Assembly: GCA_013289795.1 (NCBI GenBank)
Contig: JABCZH010000005.1
Coordinates: forward strand, 124,001-188,000
DNA length: 64,000 nt
Direction of reading: 5' to 3'
Origin: Acidobacteriota bacterium
GTDB lineage: Bacteria > Acidobacteriota > Terriglobia > Terriglobales > Acidobacteriaceae
Positions 42,685 through 52,110 of this stretch are shown here, piece after piece. The position numbers and the translations under genes are program-made. The notes under the pieces were generated by a model, which was given only the letters and a program-made list of their open reading frames with translations, searched no databases and was not told the origin of the DNA. Numbering within the stretch: the stretch's first letter is position 1; every line of letters begins with the position of its first letter.

Positions 42685-43886
42685 GCGCGGCACGAGCGAA
42701 CCAACTCGATACCATGGCGCCGCCGGTGGCCAGGATCATACAGTCGCGTTCGCTGGTGATTGGTCTCATTTTCGCCGCGATTTCGATTATTGGCGGTTTT
42801 TTGCGCCCGGACGAATTCTTCCGCGGCTACCTGCTCGCGTACATGGACTGGCTGGGCGTGACCCTGGGGTCGATGGTGATTCTCATGATTCGCCATCTGA
42901 CCGGCGGCGGCTGGGGCACCGTAATCCGGCGTATTTTGGGGGCGGCGATGCGTTGCGTGCCGCTGATGACCATTTTGTTTGTGCCCATTCTGTTTGGGCT
43001 TCCGCGGCTCTATGTTTGGGCACGGCCGCTGGATTCGATGGCCGATAAGCATCTCCGGGAGCATTTGCAGGAGATCACGAAATCTTATCTCTCGGTGAAT
43101 GGATTTATTGTCCGCGCTGCGATCTACTTCGCCATCTGGAACCTGCTGTCATTCTTCCTGACCAAGTGGTCGCGAGAGCAGGACCAGCCGCCGGTGCGCG
43201 ATAACAACCGCTTTAAAGTGCTTAGCGGGCCGGGATTGATCCTGTATGCCTTCACCGTGACGTTCGCTGCCATCGATTGGGTCATGTCGATTGATCCCAG
43301 TTGGATTTCGACCATCTATGGTTTGGTGATTCTGATTGGACAGTTGTTGTCCGCCATGTGCTTTGCCATTGTGGTGGAGCGAATTCTGGTGAAGTACAAG
43401 CCCATGTCGGACTGGCTGAAGCCGGAGTTTGTTCACGACCACGGCAAGTGGATGCTGACCTTCATCATGGTGTGGGCATATTTTTCGTTCTCGCAATGGC
43501 TGATCATCTGGGCGGGCAACCTGCCGGATGAGATCACGTGGTACATGCGGCGGCTGAACGACGGTTGGGGCTTCGTCGGGCTATGGTTGGTGGTGTTTCA
43601 TTTCGCGGTGCCTTTCGTGATTCTGCTGTCGCGCCCTTTCAAGCGCGACATTAACCGAATGGCCTGGCTGGCTGTTTGGATGCTGTTTATGCGTTACCTG
43701 GATTTGCTCTGGAACATTGAGCCGAATTTCTCGCCGACCTTCGCCATAACTTGGGCAGATGTCGTCGTTTCCATCGCCGTGGGCGGTTTGTGGATGTGGT
43801 TCTTCTTCCGCAATTTGAATTCAATGCCGCTACTGCCGGTTCATGACGTCGATGCCAACGAAGTTCTGGAGCCAGCGCATGGCTGA
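42681..43886 (+). CDS. actF: Alternative complex III subunit F, second PsrC-like membrane subunit
   Basis: A 401-residue membrane protein with about ten helices, a divergent relative of ActC. Segments such as [34 protein letters not shown] (spread over helices 5 and 6) and the WFRR-like cytoplasmic turns match the ActF family. Current models give it a structural role and a possible proton path, without a quinol site. It starts within actE (ATGA) and its end overlaps the start of the next gene by eight bases, so the whole set is one translationally coupled message. Confidence 0.91.
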   Translation: MSAARANQLDTMAPPVARIIQSRSLVIGLIFAAISIIGGFLRPDEFFRGYLLAYMDWLGVTLGSMVILMIRHLTGGGWGTVIRRILGAAMRCVPLMTILFVPILFGLPRLYVWARPLDSMADKHLREHLQEITKSYLSVNGFIVRAAIYFAIWNLLSFFLTKWSREQDQPPVRDNNRFKVLSGPGLILYAFTVTFAAIDWVMSIDPSWISTIYGLVILIGQLLSAMCFAIVVERILVKYKPMSDWLKPEFVHDHGKWMLTFIMVWAYFSFSQWLIIWAGNLPDEITWYMRRLNDGWGFVGLWLVVFHFAVPFVILLSRPFKRDINRMAWLAVWMLFMRYLDLLWNIEPNFSPTFAITWADVVVSIAVGGLWMWFFFRNLNSMPLLPVHDVDANEVLEPAHG

Positions 43887-44400
43887 GCAAGTAAAACACG
43901 AGGGCGAGACGGCCGGGTTCGAGCCGCAAGACTTGGGCTCGCACGCAGTCTACGTCTTTCTGGGGGCACTGGCGGCGGGAACGATCCTGGTGGCTGTCGT
44001 TCTGTGGGGACTTTACCATGCGATGGATGCGTACGAAAGCAAGCATCAACCCTCGCAGAGTCCCCTGGTGCAGCAAACTCAGGCTGACACGCGAGATGTG
44101 TCGCCCAACGAGATCAACACATTTCCGCAGCCACGTCTGGAAAAAAACGAACGGTTGGAAATCAACCAGTTCCGTCTGCGGGAAGAACAAACTCTCAACA
44201 GTTATGGCTGGGTGGATCAAGAAGCGGGTGTGGTGCGAATCCCGATTGACCGCGCCATGCAGTTGATCGCACAGCGCGGTCTACCGACTACGCCGAAATC
44301 CGGAAGCGTTCCACCTTCGGAGGTGAATGTCGTGAATCAGACGGCGCAGGGCGCTGATGCCGCCAATCGGCCACCGGCAAAAGACAAGAAGCAGCGATGA
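43879..44400 (+). CDS. Single-span membrane protein of the act-cox operon, unknown function
   Basis: A 173-residue protein with a short cytoplasmic start, one membrane helix (about residues 22-45) and a periplasmic polar tail ending in a Lys/Arg-rich sequence. A central NSYGWVDQEAGVVRIPIDRAMQLIAQRGLP (two parts) resembles the conserved segment seen in small proteins of act-cox operons, where it may help assemble or link the two complexes. The ATG at 43879 is preceded by GGAG; a GTG-type start at 43843 is less likely. It overlaps actF by eight bases and the SCO gene by four. It is in the place of ActG, but I cannot claim homology. Confidence 0.72.
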   Translation: MAEQVKHEGETAGFEPQDLGSHAVYVFLGALAAGTILVAVVLWGLYHAMDAYESKHQPSQSPLVQQTQADTRDVSPNEINTFPQPRLEKNERLEINQFRLREEQTLNSYGWVDQEAGVVRIPIDRAMQLIAQRGLPTTPKSGSVPPSEVNVVNQTAQGADAANRPPAKDKKQR

Positions 44401-45263
44401 GTATGCGAAAGCACAGTATGTTGAGATCGGTCGTTTTGTCGATCTTCGGCGCGAGCTTGCTGGCAGGGACTGCTTTCGGCCAGGGAATGACGCAGGGGAT
44501 TATGTCGCCGCCTGCAAACATGCGACCGCCGGGATTGAAAAATGTCGGCATCGAGCAACACCTGAACGATCAGATTCCGCCCGATCTCGTCTTCCGGGAC
44601 GAGACCGGTCAAGCGGTTCGCCTCGGCGATTATTTTGGCAGGAAGCCGCTGATCTTGAATCTGGTTTACTACCAATGTCCGATGCTGTGCGGAGAAGTTC
44701 TGAGCGGCCTCGAAAGCGCCTTGCGGGTGTTGAAGTTTGACGTCGGCAAGGAATTCGATGTTCTTACGGTCAGCTTCGATCCTAAAGAAACACCGGAAAT
44801 GGCAACCGCGAAGAAGGCGGAGTTTCTCAGGCGCTACGGCCGGGCCGGCGCCGCTGAAGGCTGGCATTTTCTGACCGGCACGCAGAGTTCGATCACCGCG
44901 CTAACCAAAGCCGCAGGGTTCGACTACGAATACGACCCCAAGACAGGCCAGTTCGGGCACGCGACTGCGATCATGGTGCTCACTCCCCAGGGCAAGATCG
45001 CCCAGTACTACTACGGGGTCGAGTTTGCACCGAAGGATTTGCGTCTGGGATTGATTCAGGCATCGCAGAACAAGATCGGCAACGTAGTGGACGAGGTGCT
45101 GCTGTACTGCTACCACTACAACCCGGACACGGGAAAATACAGCGCGATTGTCGGCCGAATTCTGAAGATTGCTGCGGGGACCACTATCTTTATGCTAGGG
45201 ACGTTTTTGATCGTGATGTTTCGGCTCGGGTCGGTGTCAGAACGAAAACAGCGAGCTCTCTAG
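44397..45263 (+). CDS. SCO1/SenC-family copper chaperone
   Basis: A 288-residue thioredoxin-fold protein that delivers copper to the CuA centre of CoxB. The signal (about residues 1-24) is followed by the Sco domain with the copper ligands in YYQCPMLCGEVL (about residue 95) and the third ligand His in GQFGHATAIMVL (about 185). A carboxyl membrane helix (about 258-280) is an addition to the usual form. It begins inside the end of the preceding gene (ATGA) and ends three bases before coxB, consistent with assembly of that subunit. Confidence 0.9.
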   Translation: MSMRKHSMLRSVVLSIFGASLLAGTAFGQGMTQGIMSPPANMRPPGLKNVGIEQHLNDQIPPDLVFRDETGQAVRLGDYFGRKPLILNLVYYQCPMLCGEVLSGLESALRVLKFDVGKEFDVLTVSFDPKETPEMATAKKAEFLRRYGRAGAAEGWHFLTGTQSSITALTKAAGFDYEYDPKTGQFGHATAIMVLTPQGKIAQYYYGVEFAPKDLRLGLIQASQNKIGNVVDEVLLYCYHYNPDTGKYSAIVGRILKIAAGTTIFMLGTFLIVMFRLGSVSERKQRAL

Positions 45264-45266
45264 ACT

Positions 45267-46235
45267 ATGTTCGATAACCTTCCACTTTGGCCAGCGCGGG
45301 CCTCTACCGGGGCTGGAAATGTTGATGCTCTCTACATTTTTCTGCTGCTGCTGTCAGGATTTATGTGTCTGGCCATCTTCTCGATGATTGTGGTGTTCGC
45401 CTTGCGCTATCGGCGCCAACATGGTCACGAGGCCGAGCAGATCGAAGGCTCAACCGCGTTGGAGATTACCTGGTCAGTGGTTCCGCTGGGGATCTTTCTG
45501 GTCATCTTCGCCTGGGGTGCGTTTATTTTCTTCCAGGAGCGGACTCCTCCTCGGGATGCGTCTGAAATCTACGTCGTCGCGAAACAATGGATGTGGAAGC
45601 TCGAACACGTCGAGGGCCAGCGCGAGATCAACGAACTGCACGTGCCTGTGGGGCGTGACGTGAAGATGATCATGACTTCACAGGACGTGATCCACAGCTT
45701 CTATATACCGGCGTTCCGCATCAAGCAGGACGTGCTTCCGGGACGCTACACCACAGCCTGGTTCCGCGCGACCAAACCTGGCGTGTATCACTTGTTCTGC
45801 GCTGAGTACTGCGGCTCACAACATTCCGGCATGATTGGCCAAATCGTGGTGATGGAACCGGCGCAATATGAGGCGTGGCTCTCGGGCGGAAGTTCTTCTG
45901 GCTCTTTGGCTTCGAACGGCGAGAGTATTTTCCAGCAACTAGGCTGCGTGACCTGTCACCGCTCTGACACTCAGGGCCGTGGCCCTAACCTAGCGGGGAT
46001 CTTCGGCAAACCGGTACAACTGGAGGACGGACTGACGGTGGTTGCAGACGAGAATTATGTCCGCGAATCGATATTGAGTCCCAGCGCGAAGGTAGTGAAA
46101 GGGTTTAAGCCCATCATGCCGGTTTTTCAGGGGCTGGTCAGTGAAGAACAATTGACTGAACTGGTGGCGTACGTCAAGTCTCTCAGCGCGGCACCCACCG
46201 CGGGCACGAAGGTGCGGGAATCGAAGGTGCAATAG
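45267..46235 (+). CDS. coxB: Cytochrome c oxidase subunit II with fused cytochrome c (caa3 type)
   Basis: A 322-residue subunit with two membrane helices (about residues 14-45 and 67-92), a periplasmic cupredoxin domain and a carboxyl cytochrome c. The CuA ligands are in [12 protein letters not shown] (about residue 180) with a His earlier (DVIHSFY). The heme c site is CVTCH (about 230) with a Met in [10 protein letters not shown]. The fusion marks a caa3-type oxidase that takes electrons directly from ActE or another cytochrome c. Confidence 0.95.
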   Translation: MFDNLPLWPARASTGAGNVDALYIFLLLLSGFMCLAIFSMIVVFALRYRRQHGHEAEQIEGSTALEITWSVVPLGIFLVIFAWGAFIFFQERTPPRDASEIYVVAKQWMWKLEHVEGQREINELHVPVGRDVKMIMTSQDVIHSFYIPAFRIKQDVLPGRYTTAWFRATKPGVYHLFCAEYCGSQHSGMIGQIVVMEPAQYEAWLSGGSSSGSLASNGESIFQQLGCVTCHRSDTQGRGPNLAGIFGKPVQLEDGLTVVADENYVRESILSPSAKVVKGFKPIMPVFQGLVSEEQLTELVAYVKSLSAAPTAGTKVRESKVQ

Positions 46236-46237
46236 TT

Positions 46238-47869
46238 ATGGCGACGGCTGTTATCACTCCCGAACGCGAGAACTATCTCAACCAGGAATACGGGATCAAG
46301 TCCTGGCTGCTCACCGTGGACCACAAGCGGATCGCACTGCTTTACCTGGTGTCGATCACGTTCTTCTTTTTCATTGGGGGATTCTTCGCGCTGCTGATTC
46401 GGCTGGAACTTCTGACGCCTGCGGGCGATCTGGTGCAGGCGGACACCTACAACAAGCTGTTCACCATGCACGGCCAGGTGATGATTTTCTTTTTTCTGAT
46501 TCCCTCCATCCCCGCCGTCCTGGGCAATTTTCTGGTGCCGCTCATGATCGGCGCCAAAGACCTCGCGTTTCCGCGCCTCAACCTGCTGAGTTGGTATCTG
46601 TATATTATTGCCGGGGCGTTGATGTTGCATTGCATCTGCACCGGCGGGGTAGACACGGGCTGGACCTTCTACACGCCTTTTAGCACAGCGTTTAGCAACA
46701 CCAAGGTGGTCGAGGCGGGGGTCGCGATCTTTATCGCTGGGTTCTCGTCGATCCTTACTGGCCTGAATTTCGTGGTCACGATTCACCGCATGCGCGCGCC
46801 GGGAATGACGTGGGATCGCCTGCCCCTATTTATCTGGGCGCACTATGCCACCAGCGTCATTCAGTTGCTTGGCACGCCAGTCCTGGCCATTACCTTGCTG
46901 CTGGTGGTTTTCGAACGCGTGTTTCACTTGGGAATATTCGATCCTACGCGGGGCGGCGATCCTCTGCTCTTCCAGCATTTGTTCTGGTTCTACTCCCATC
47001 CTGCCGTGTACATCATGATTTTGCCGGCCATGGCGGTGGAAAGCGAAGTGATCGCCTGCTTCACTCGCAAACGCATTTTCGGCTACAAGTTTGTGGCCAT
47101 GTCGAGCATCGCGATTGCTGTGTTCGGATTTCTGGTTTGGGCGCACCACATGTTTGTGGCGGGTATTTCTCTTTACTCCGCACTGATTTTCTCCGCGCTG
47201 AGCTATCTGGTGGCGGTGCCCTCGGCCATCAAGGTTTTTAACTGGACGGCCACGATGTACAAGGGCTCGATTACCTTCACCACGCCCATGCTTTACGCCT
47301 TCGGTTTTATCGGACTGTTTACCATGGGTGGGCTGACGGGACTGTTCCTGGCTGCGCTGGGTATCGATGTTCACGTGACCGACACTTATTTCGTCATCGC
47401 CCATTTTCATTACATTATGGTCGGGGGCGCGGTGATGGGATATCTCGGCGGATTGCACTTCTGGTGGCCAAAGATCTCGGGCCGAATGTATCCGGAGTGG
47501 CTGGGCAAGTTTGCTGCGCTCATCGTTTTCCTTGGTTTCAACCTGACATTTTTCCCGCAATTCATTCTGGGCTATATGGGCATGCCACGACGGTATTGGC
47601 AGTATCCGCCGGAGTTTCAGGTGTTGAATGTGCTCTCGACGGCCGGCTCGACCATCTTGGCCGTGGGATACGTCTTGCCCATGGTGTATTTCCTTTGGTC
47701 GATGCGTTATGGCAAACCAGCGACGGAAAATCCCTGGAACGCCGCTGGCCTGGAGTGGAAGACGAGTTCGCCGCCGCCCACGTTTAATTTCGACCAGCCT
47801 CCCGTGGTGGACTTCGAAGCTTACGACTACGAGCACATTCCGGAAGTGGAGGAGGTCCCGGTTGGCTGA
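46238..47869 (+). CDS. coxA: Cytochrome c oxidase subunit I (heme-copper oxygen reductase, A family)
   Basis: The 543-residue catalytic subunit has 12 core helices. CuB and heme a3 ligands are visible: His in [13 protein letters not shown] (about residue 255), two His in WAHHMFVAG (about 304) and the two heme His in [11 protein letters not shown] (about 390). The first heme a His is in [12 protein letters not shown] (about 76). Helix VI has YSHP followed by AVY where A1 enzymes have HPEVY; the YS motif without the Glu is the A2-type K/D-channel form. It is two bases after coxB. Confidence 0.96.
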   Translation: MATAVITPERENYLNQEYGIKSWLLTVDHKRIALLYLVSITFFFFIGGFFALLIRLELLTPAGDLVQADTYNKLFTMHGQVMIFFFLIPSIPAVLGNFLVPLMIGAKDLAFPRLNLLSWYLYIIAGALMLHCICTGGVDTGWTFYTPFSTAFSNTKVVEAGVAIFIAGFSSILTGLNFVVTIHRMRAPGMTWDRLPLFIWAHYATSVIQLLGTPVLAITLLLVVFERVFHLGIFDPTRGGDPLLFQHLFWFYSHPAVYIMILPAMAVESEVIACFTRKRIFGYKFVAMSSIAIAVFGFLVWAHHMFVAGISLYSALIFSALSYLVAVPSAIKVFNWTATMYKGSITFTTPMLYAFGFIGLFTMGGLTGLFLAALGIDVHVTDTYFVIAHFHYIMVGGAVMGYLGGLHFWWPKISGRMYPEWLGKFAALIVFLGFNLTFFPQFILGYMGMPRRYWQYPPEFQVLNVLSTAGSTILAVGYVLPMVYFLWSMRYGKPATENPWNAAGLEWKTSSPPPTFNFDQPPVVDFEAYDYEHIPEVEEVPVG

Positions 47870-48560
47870 CAGTACCGCAACCCCGGTGCACGGCCCTGAA
47901 CTGCTGCACCACTTCAGCACCGCGCAACAGCAGCGCGATGCGGCCTCGCTCGGCATGTGGCTGTTTCTCGGCACGGAAATCATGTTCTTTGGCGGGATGT
48001 TTCTCGCCTATTTGATTTATCGCCTGTTGTATTTCAACGAGTTCGCCGCCGGCAGCCGCAGTCTGGACATTTGGCTGGGAACGATTAATACCATCGTGCT
48101 CATTTGCAGCAGTTTGACTGTCGCGCTAGGTGTACGTGCGGCACAGATGGGGAAACGTAAACTTCTAGTGATCTTGCTGTTGCTTACGCTGATTTTCGGT
48201 CTGGCTTTCCTGGGGATTAAAGGGGTGGAGTGGTATGCGAAATACAAAGAGCACCATATTCCAGGAATGTCTTTCGACGCCGGGGATTTGATTCGCGATT
48301 ACCCTCAAATCCACATCGATCCGGCGCACGAGCAGATTTATTTCTCTCTCTATTTCGCCATGACCGGGTTACACGCTCTACACATGATCATCGGTGTAGG
48401 AATGTTTACTTATTTGCTTTATCACTCCATGAAAGGCCGCTACGGGCCGGAGTACTACACGCCGATTGAGATGGGTGGGCTGTACTGGCACTTTGTGGAT
48501 GTGGTCTGGATTTATCTTTTTCCGTTGTTGTATTTGATCGACCGGAAGCCGCTGGGGTGA
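47862..48560 (+). CDS. coxC: Cytochrome c oxidase subunit III
   Basis: A 232-residue membrane protein of the CoxC family with about six to seven helices. [19 protein letters not shown] (two segments, about residues 28-46), a middle helix with [18 protein letters not shown], the [11 protein letters not shown] helix and the final [18 protein letters not shown] are all typical. The start is TTG at 47862: GGAGG lies six bases before it and it overlaps the coxA stop by eight bases. A longer frame back to 47628 is only the coxA region read out of frame. Confidence 0.93.
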   Translation: MADSTATPVHGPELLHHFSTAQQQRDAASLGMWLFLGTEIMFFGGMFLAYLIYRLLYFNEFAAGSRSLDIWLGTINTIVLICSSLTVALGVRAAQMGKRKLLVILLLLTLIFGLAFLGIKGVEWYAKYKEHHIPGMSFDAGDLIRDYPQIHIDPAHEQIYFSLYFAMTGLHALHMIIGVGMFTYLLYHSMKGRYGPEYYTPIEMGGLYWHFVDVVWIYLFPLLYLIDRKPLG

Positions 48561-48566
48561 GGCGCC

Positions 48567-48860
48567 ATGTCTGAACACGTTCTTTCGAGCAAGATGTATT
48601 ACGGGATTTGGATCGCGCTGATGATTTTGACAGTCGTGACGGCGAGAGTTGCCTTCATCGACCTCGGCCCATTCAACACCGTGGTGGCGCTGGTGATCGC
48701 GACTGGTAAGGCCCTGCTGGTTGTGTTGTTCTTCATGCACGTAAAGTACGCCAGCGAGAAGTTGGTCAAGATGGTCATTGTGGCATCGATTTTCTGGCTG
48801 TTGCTGCTGCTGCTTTTGAGCCTGGCGGATTACGGCACGAGGTATGCGAGGCATGGGTGA
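48567..48860 (+). CDS. coxD: Cytochrome c oxidase subunit IV (caa3 small subunit)
   Basis: A 97-residue membrane protein with three helices (about residues 9-30, 36-55 and 66-88). It has the family features YYGIWIALMILTVVTARVAFIDLG and LLVVLFFMHVKYASEKLVKMVI. It supports assembly or stability of the oxidase. It starts six bases after coxC and is the last clear member of the act-cox operon. Confidence 0.92.
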   Translation: MSEHVLSSKMYYGIWIALMILTVVTARVAFIDLGPFNTVVALVIATGKALLVVLFFMHVKYASEKLVKMVIVASIFWLLLLLLLSLADYGTRYARHG

Positions 48861-48909
48861 TAGGTCCTGCTTACCAAAGCTCTCGAAACCGTAAGCCAAG
48901 GACCGCAGC

Positions 48910-49200
48910 GTGAAGGGTTTCTTATATTTCATTCCGTTCCTGGTAATCGCCTCCGTCGTCTACAAGCTGATTACTCGCATGGTAGAAGAGGCAAACAGAT
49001 GCCTTCCAGCGGCTGAACAATTCCAGATTCTCAAACGTGGCCGCAGCTACGACATTCAAGGCTGCCTGCAGCGGTTGCGACGAAAGCACCAGGAGTTATA
49101 CCCAACTAGTAGACTTGCACGTTGGGAAGGCATCTGCGAGTTGCTTGCCGCGGGATATTTCCTTCTTTTCGGGATTTGGGTGCTCTTCCTTTCGAAGTGA
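48910..49200 (+). CDS. Small two-span membrane protein, unknown
   Basis: A 96-residue protein with a helix at each end (about residues 3-20 and 76-93) and a charged cytoplasmic middle with two Cys (NRCLPAAEQF, QGCLQRLRRK). The GTG start has no strong Shine-Dalgarno. It follows coxD by 49 bases on the same strand and could be a distal member of the operon. I do not recognise a family. It is convergent with the formate dehydrogenase operon; the 61 bases between the stops contain no clear terminator. Confidence 0.5.
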   Translation: MKGFLYFIPFLVIASVVYKLITRMVEEANRCLPAAEQFQILKRGRSYDIQGCLQRLRRKHQELYPTSRLARWEGICELLAAGYFLLFGIWVLFLSK

Positions 49201-49261
49201 AGCGGTCGCCTTAACTAGCCCAAATCCCTCTCCGCAGCTATACAACGGCGCCGGCAGCGGA

Positions 49262-50206
49262 CTATTCTTCTTGCTTGCCGGCAGGCTGAATCTGCACAAA
49301 CTGCCAGCCGAAACGTCCTTTGATGCAAAGATTGCCGTGAGTCACGCTGTGATCAAGCGGTGAGGTCACGCGCACAATCTGGCCGTCCTGCTGGTGCACC
49401 GTGAGGTCGCAGCCGACTCCGCAATAGGGACAGATGGTGTCCGTCTGGGTCTGGCGGCGCTCGTCCCAGGTACCGGCCCGCCGCATGTCATATTCGCTCT
49501 TGAACATGAGCGCGCCGGTGGGGCAGACACCGATGCAGTTGCCGCAATAGACGCAAGCGGAATCGGGCAGGGGAGCGTCAAATTCGGTGGCGATGTGGGC
49601 TGAGAAACCACGTCCGGCTACCGCGATGGCAAAAGTATTTTGCGCGTCCACTCCGCAGGCTTCCACACACTTGTAGCAGAGGACGCACTTGGAGTAGTCG
49701 CGGACGTAGAGATCGTTGTCTATTTTCACCGGTTGGGCGACGGTGGCGGCAGCGGGACCGAAGCGCTCGGGATTTGCAGCGTAACGCTCGATGTACTCCT
49801 GCATTTCGGGAGCTGTGGAAAGGTCGACGGACGAAGCCAGAAATTCCAGCACCAGCCGCCGGCTCAGGCGGACGCGCTCAGAATCGGTTTTGATCGACAT
49901 GTTGGGTTCCACTTTGCGTGAGCAGGCAGGAACCAGCGTTCGCGAACCTTCCAACTCCACCACGCACACGCGGCAGACGTTGACAGGCGTGAGGCTTTCC
50001 AGGAAGCAGAGCGTCGGAGTGTCAATGCCGAGTTTCTTGGCAGCGTCGAGGATAGTGGAGCCCTCGGCCACTGAAACGGACTTGCCGTCGATCTTGAGCT
50101 CGATGGAGCGACGCCCGGGCTGAGGCGGGGCGTGCGGCACAGGGCCGCGCGGCAGAGGAATCGTAGGCTGGGGCGCGTCGAGCATTTCTGTTGAGTCTGT
50201 GCTCAC
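49262..50206 (-). CDS. Formate dehydrogenase FeS subunit: the detached amino-terminal half of FdhA
   Basis: A 314-residue FeS protein that equals the front part of a NAD-linked formate dehydrogenase alpha subunit. In order: a 2Fe-2S plant-ferredoxin-like domain (about residues 35-105, Cys in TLCFLE, VCRVCVV, PACSR), a NuoG-type linker (about 105-160) without the usual HxxxCxxCxxxxxC set, two 4Fe-4S clusters (CVLCYKCVEACG and CVYCGNCIGVCP, about 175-230), and the Fe4S4 domain of molybdopterin enzymes (CPYCGVGC and GNLCIKGRFG, about 255-305). The protein stops just where the Mo domain should continue. The GTG start overlaps the stop of the NuoEF gene; GGAG is nine bases upstream. An ATG at 50221 is an alternative. 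Confidence 0.86.
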   Translation of the reverse strand: MSTDSTEMLDAPQPTIPLPRGPVPHAPPQPGRRSIELKIDGKSVSVAEGSTILDAAKKLGIDTPTLCFLESLTPVNVCRVCVVELEGSRTLVPACSRKVEPNMSIKTDSERVRLSRRLVLEFLASSVDLSTAPEMQEYIERYAANPERFGPAAATVAQPVKIDNDLYVRDYSKCVLCYKCVEACGVDAQNTFAIAVAGRGFSAHIATEFDAPLPDSACVYCGNCIGVCPTGALMFKSEYDMRRAGTWDERRQTQTDTICPYCGVGCDLTVHQQDGQIVRVTSPLDHSVTHGNLCIKGRFGWQFVQIQPAGKQEE

Positions 50207-52101
50207 GAAAAAAGACTCCATCGTTGCAGGGCGGATTCCAGTGCGCTGGCGGCGGTCTGGCCCAGGCCACAGATGGAGGCGTCGCGCATCGCCTGGGCCA
50301 TCTCGCGCAACAGAGCGATTTCCTGCGTAGACGAGCCAAGTGGTTCGGCATCCACCAGACGCTGTAGCGCTTCCTGCTGACGCACCACGCCGACGCGGCA
50401 GGGAACGCACTGACCGCAAGTCTCGTGGCGGAAGAAACTGGCGATGCGAAGCAATATCTGGCGAAGGTCAACCGTGTCATCGAACAGCATGACCACGCCG
50501 GAACCAAGAGTGGCTCCGATGGCGCGTGTGGCTTCAAAAGTCAGCGCCGTATCCAGCTCTTGAGGCCCAACAAAGGTTCCGGCGGCCCCACCCAGCAAAA
50601 CCGCCTGCAGTCTGACGCTGCCAGCCACGCCTCCGGCAAGATCAATGAGTCTGCTCAGCGTGGTTCCCATGGCGACCTCGTAGACACCGGGCCGCGCCAC
50701 GTGTCCAGAAAGGCAAAAGAGTCTGGTTCCGGCGGAGTTGTTCGTGCCCAGCTTAGCGTAAGCAGCGCCGCCTTCGCGGATGATGCCGGGGACGTTGACC
50801 AGCGTCTCCACGTTGTTGATGGCGGTTGGCTGGCGGAATAGCCCAGACTGTGTGGGAAACGGCGGCTTGTTTCGCGGTTCGCCGCGATAGCCTTCAATCG
50901 AGTTGAAGAGTGCGGTCTCCTCACCGCAGATATACGCGCCGGCACCCCGGCGAATTTCGATGTCGAACTGCAGGCCGCTGCCCAGGATGTTGTCGCCAAG
51001 AAGCCCGCTCTCCTTGGCCGACTGAATTGCCTCTTGCATGCGCTTGGCGGCCAGCGGATATTCGCCACGCAAGTAAACATAGCCTTGGGGCGCCCCGGTA
51101 ACAAACCCGCCAATCGTCATACCCTCAACTACGGCGAAGGGATCGCCTTCCATGAGGATGCGGTCTTTGAAAGTTCCAGGCTCGGATTCGTCAGCATTGC
51201 AGATGACGTAGTGCTTGCGGTCAGGGTTCTTCTGCAATGCATTTCTCTGCAGGAAAAGTGCCTCCCATTTCTTGGCGATGGGAAATGCGGCACCGCCGCG
51301 GCCCAGCAGTTTTGAAGCGGACAGCTCGCGCAGCGTGCCTTCAGGGCCAAGCGCCAGGGCTTTGCGCAGACCTTCGTAGCCGCCGAGTCTTTGATAACCC
51401 TCCGGGGTCGAAGCGCCACCTTGGGCAATGCGACGAAGAAGTCGTAAAGGCGACGGTTCACTTTTCTGCACTGCCTGGGGAACGCTCGCCTGAAGGTTGA
51501 GCACATCGGGCTCGGCGGGAAGGCGACCCCGAACGGCGTTGTTTATCAAGGATTGCACGGCGTCCGCCGACGCGTGCGCCAGCACTCGTTCCTGAGATTT
51601 TTTCCCTGCCGAGGTGACCAGGGCGGCAGGAGCGCGCTCGCACAAACCCAAACACTGGCTGCGAAGCCAAATCGCGCGTCCGCCGGAGCAAGGGGAACCC
51701 GCGGGCCCGAGCTTGCCTTCCAGTTCGGCACAAACTTTCTCTGAGCCACGTGTGACGCAGGCGATGTCGTCGCAGACGTGGCCTACGACCGGCGGGCGGG
51801 GCTGGAGCGAAAACATTCCATAAAAAGAGGCCACGCCATAAACCTCAGCGGGAGCAACGTCAAGCCGCAATGAGACATAGTTAAGGGCGCCGGGGCTGAT
51901 CCATCCGATGCCGTTGTGGATGGCATGCAGTACGGGTAGTAAGCGATGTCGCCTTCCGGGGGCGTCACCGTTCGAAGCCGCGCGCGTCTCGCCGGATTGC
52001 CGCTGGCCGCCTTGCCAGCCTGATTCGGGCGCGCCCAGTTCAGAGTCAACAGCCGCGCGTTCTTCTGCGGTCGCTTGAGCGTCGGTTAGATGAAGATCCA
52101 A
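50203..52101 (-). CDS. NuoE-NuoF fusion, NADH-binding subunit of formate dehydrogenase
   Basis: A 632-residue protein joining a NuoE-like thioredoxin-fold 2Fe-2S domain (about residues 55-165; Cys in CDDIAC and CLGLC) to a NuoF-like flavoprotein (about 215-630). NuoF motifs are the FMN/NADH site LLGRGGAAFPIAKKWE (about 263), ICNADESEPGTFKDR (about 296), GAYICGEETAL (about 380) and the 4Fe-4S set CGQCVPCRVG with a final Cys in SICGLG. It passes electrons from formate to NAD+. The TTG start has no Shine-Dalgarno and is nine bases after the catalytic gene; the protein contains no quinone-side Nuo parts, so complex I is not meant. Confidence 0.9.
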   Translation of the reverse strand: MDLHLTDAQATAEERAAVDSELGAPESGWQGGQRQSGETRAASNGDAPGRRHRLLPVLHAIHNGIGWISPGALNYVSLRLDVAPAEVYGVASFYGMFSLQPRPPVVGHVCDDIACVTRGSEKVCAELEGKLGPAGSPCSGGRAIWLRSQCLGLCERAPAALVTSAGKKSQERVLAHASADAVQSLINNAVRGRLPAEPDVLNLQASVPQAVQKSEPSPLRLLRRIAQGGASTPEGYQRLGGYEGLRKALALGPEGTLRELSASKLLGRGGAAFPIAKKWEALFLQRNALQKNPDRKHYVICNADESEPGTFKDRILMEGDPFAVVEGMTIGGFVTGAPQGYVYLRGEYPLAAKRMQEAIQSAKESGLLGDNILGSGLQFDIEIRRGAGAYICGEETALFNSIEGYRGEPRNKPPFPTQSGLFRQPTAINNVETLVNVPGIIREGGAAYAKLGTNNSAGTRLFCLSGHVARPGVYEVAMGTTLSRLIDLAGGVAGSVRLQAVLLGGAAGTFVGPQELDTALTFEATRAIGATLGSGVVMLFDDTVDLRQILLRIASFFRHETCGQCVPCRVGVVRQQEALQRLVDAEPLGSSTQEIALLREMAQAMRDASICGLGQTAASALESALQRWSLFS

Positions 52102-52110
52102 GCAAGAATC

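Noticed and set aside
47628-47861. Amino-terminal extension of coxC
   Set aside because: The sequence is coxA read in another frame; GGAGG six bases before the TTG at 47862 gives a better start.
46826-47983. Minus-strand ORF of 385 codons
   Set aside because: It is antisense to coxA and has a His/Arg-rich composition typical of shadows of membrane protein genes.
50207-50419. Amino-terminal extension of the formate dehydrogenase FeS subunit
   Set aside because: It overlaps the end of the NuoEF gene in another frame and has a low-complexity Arg-rich composition.
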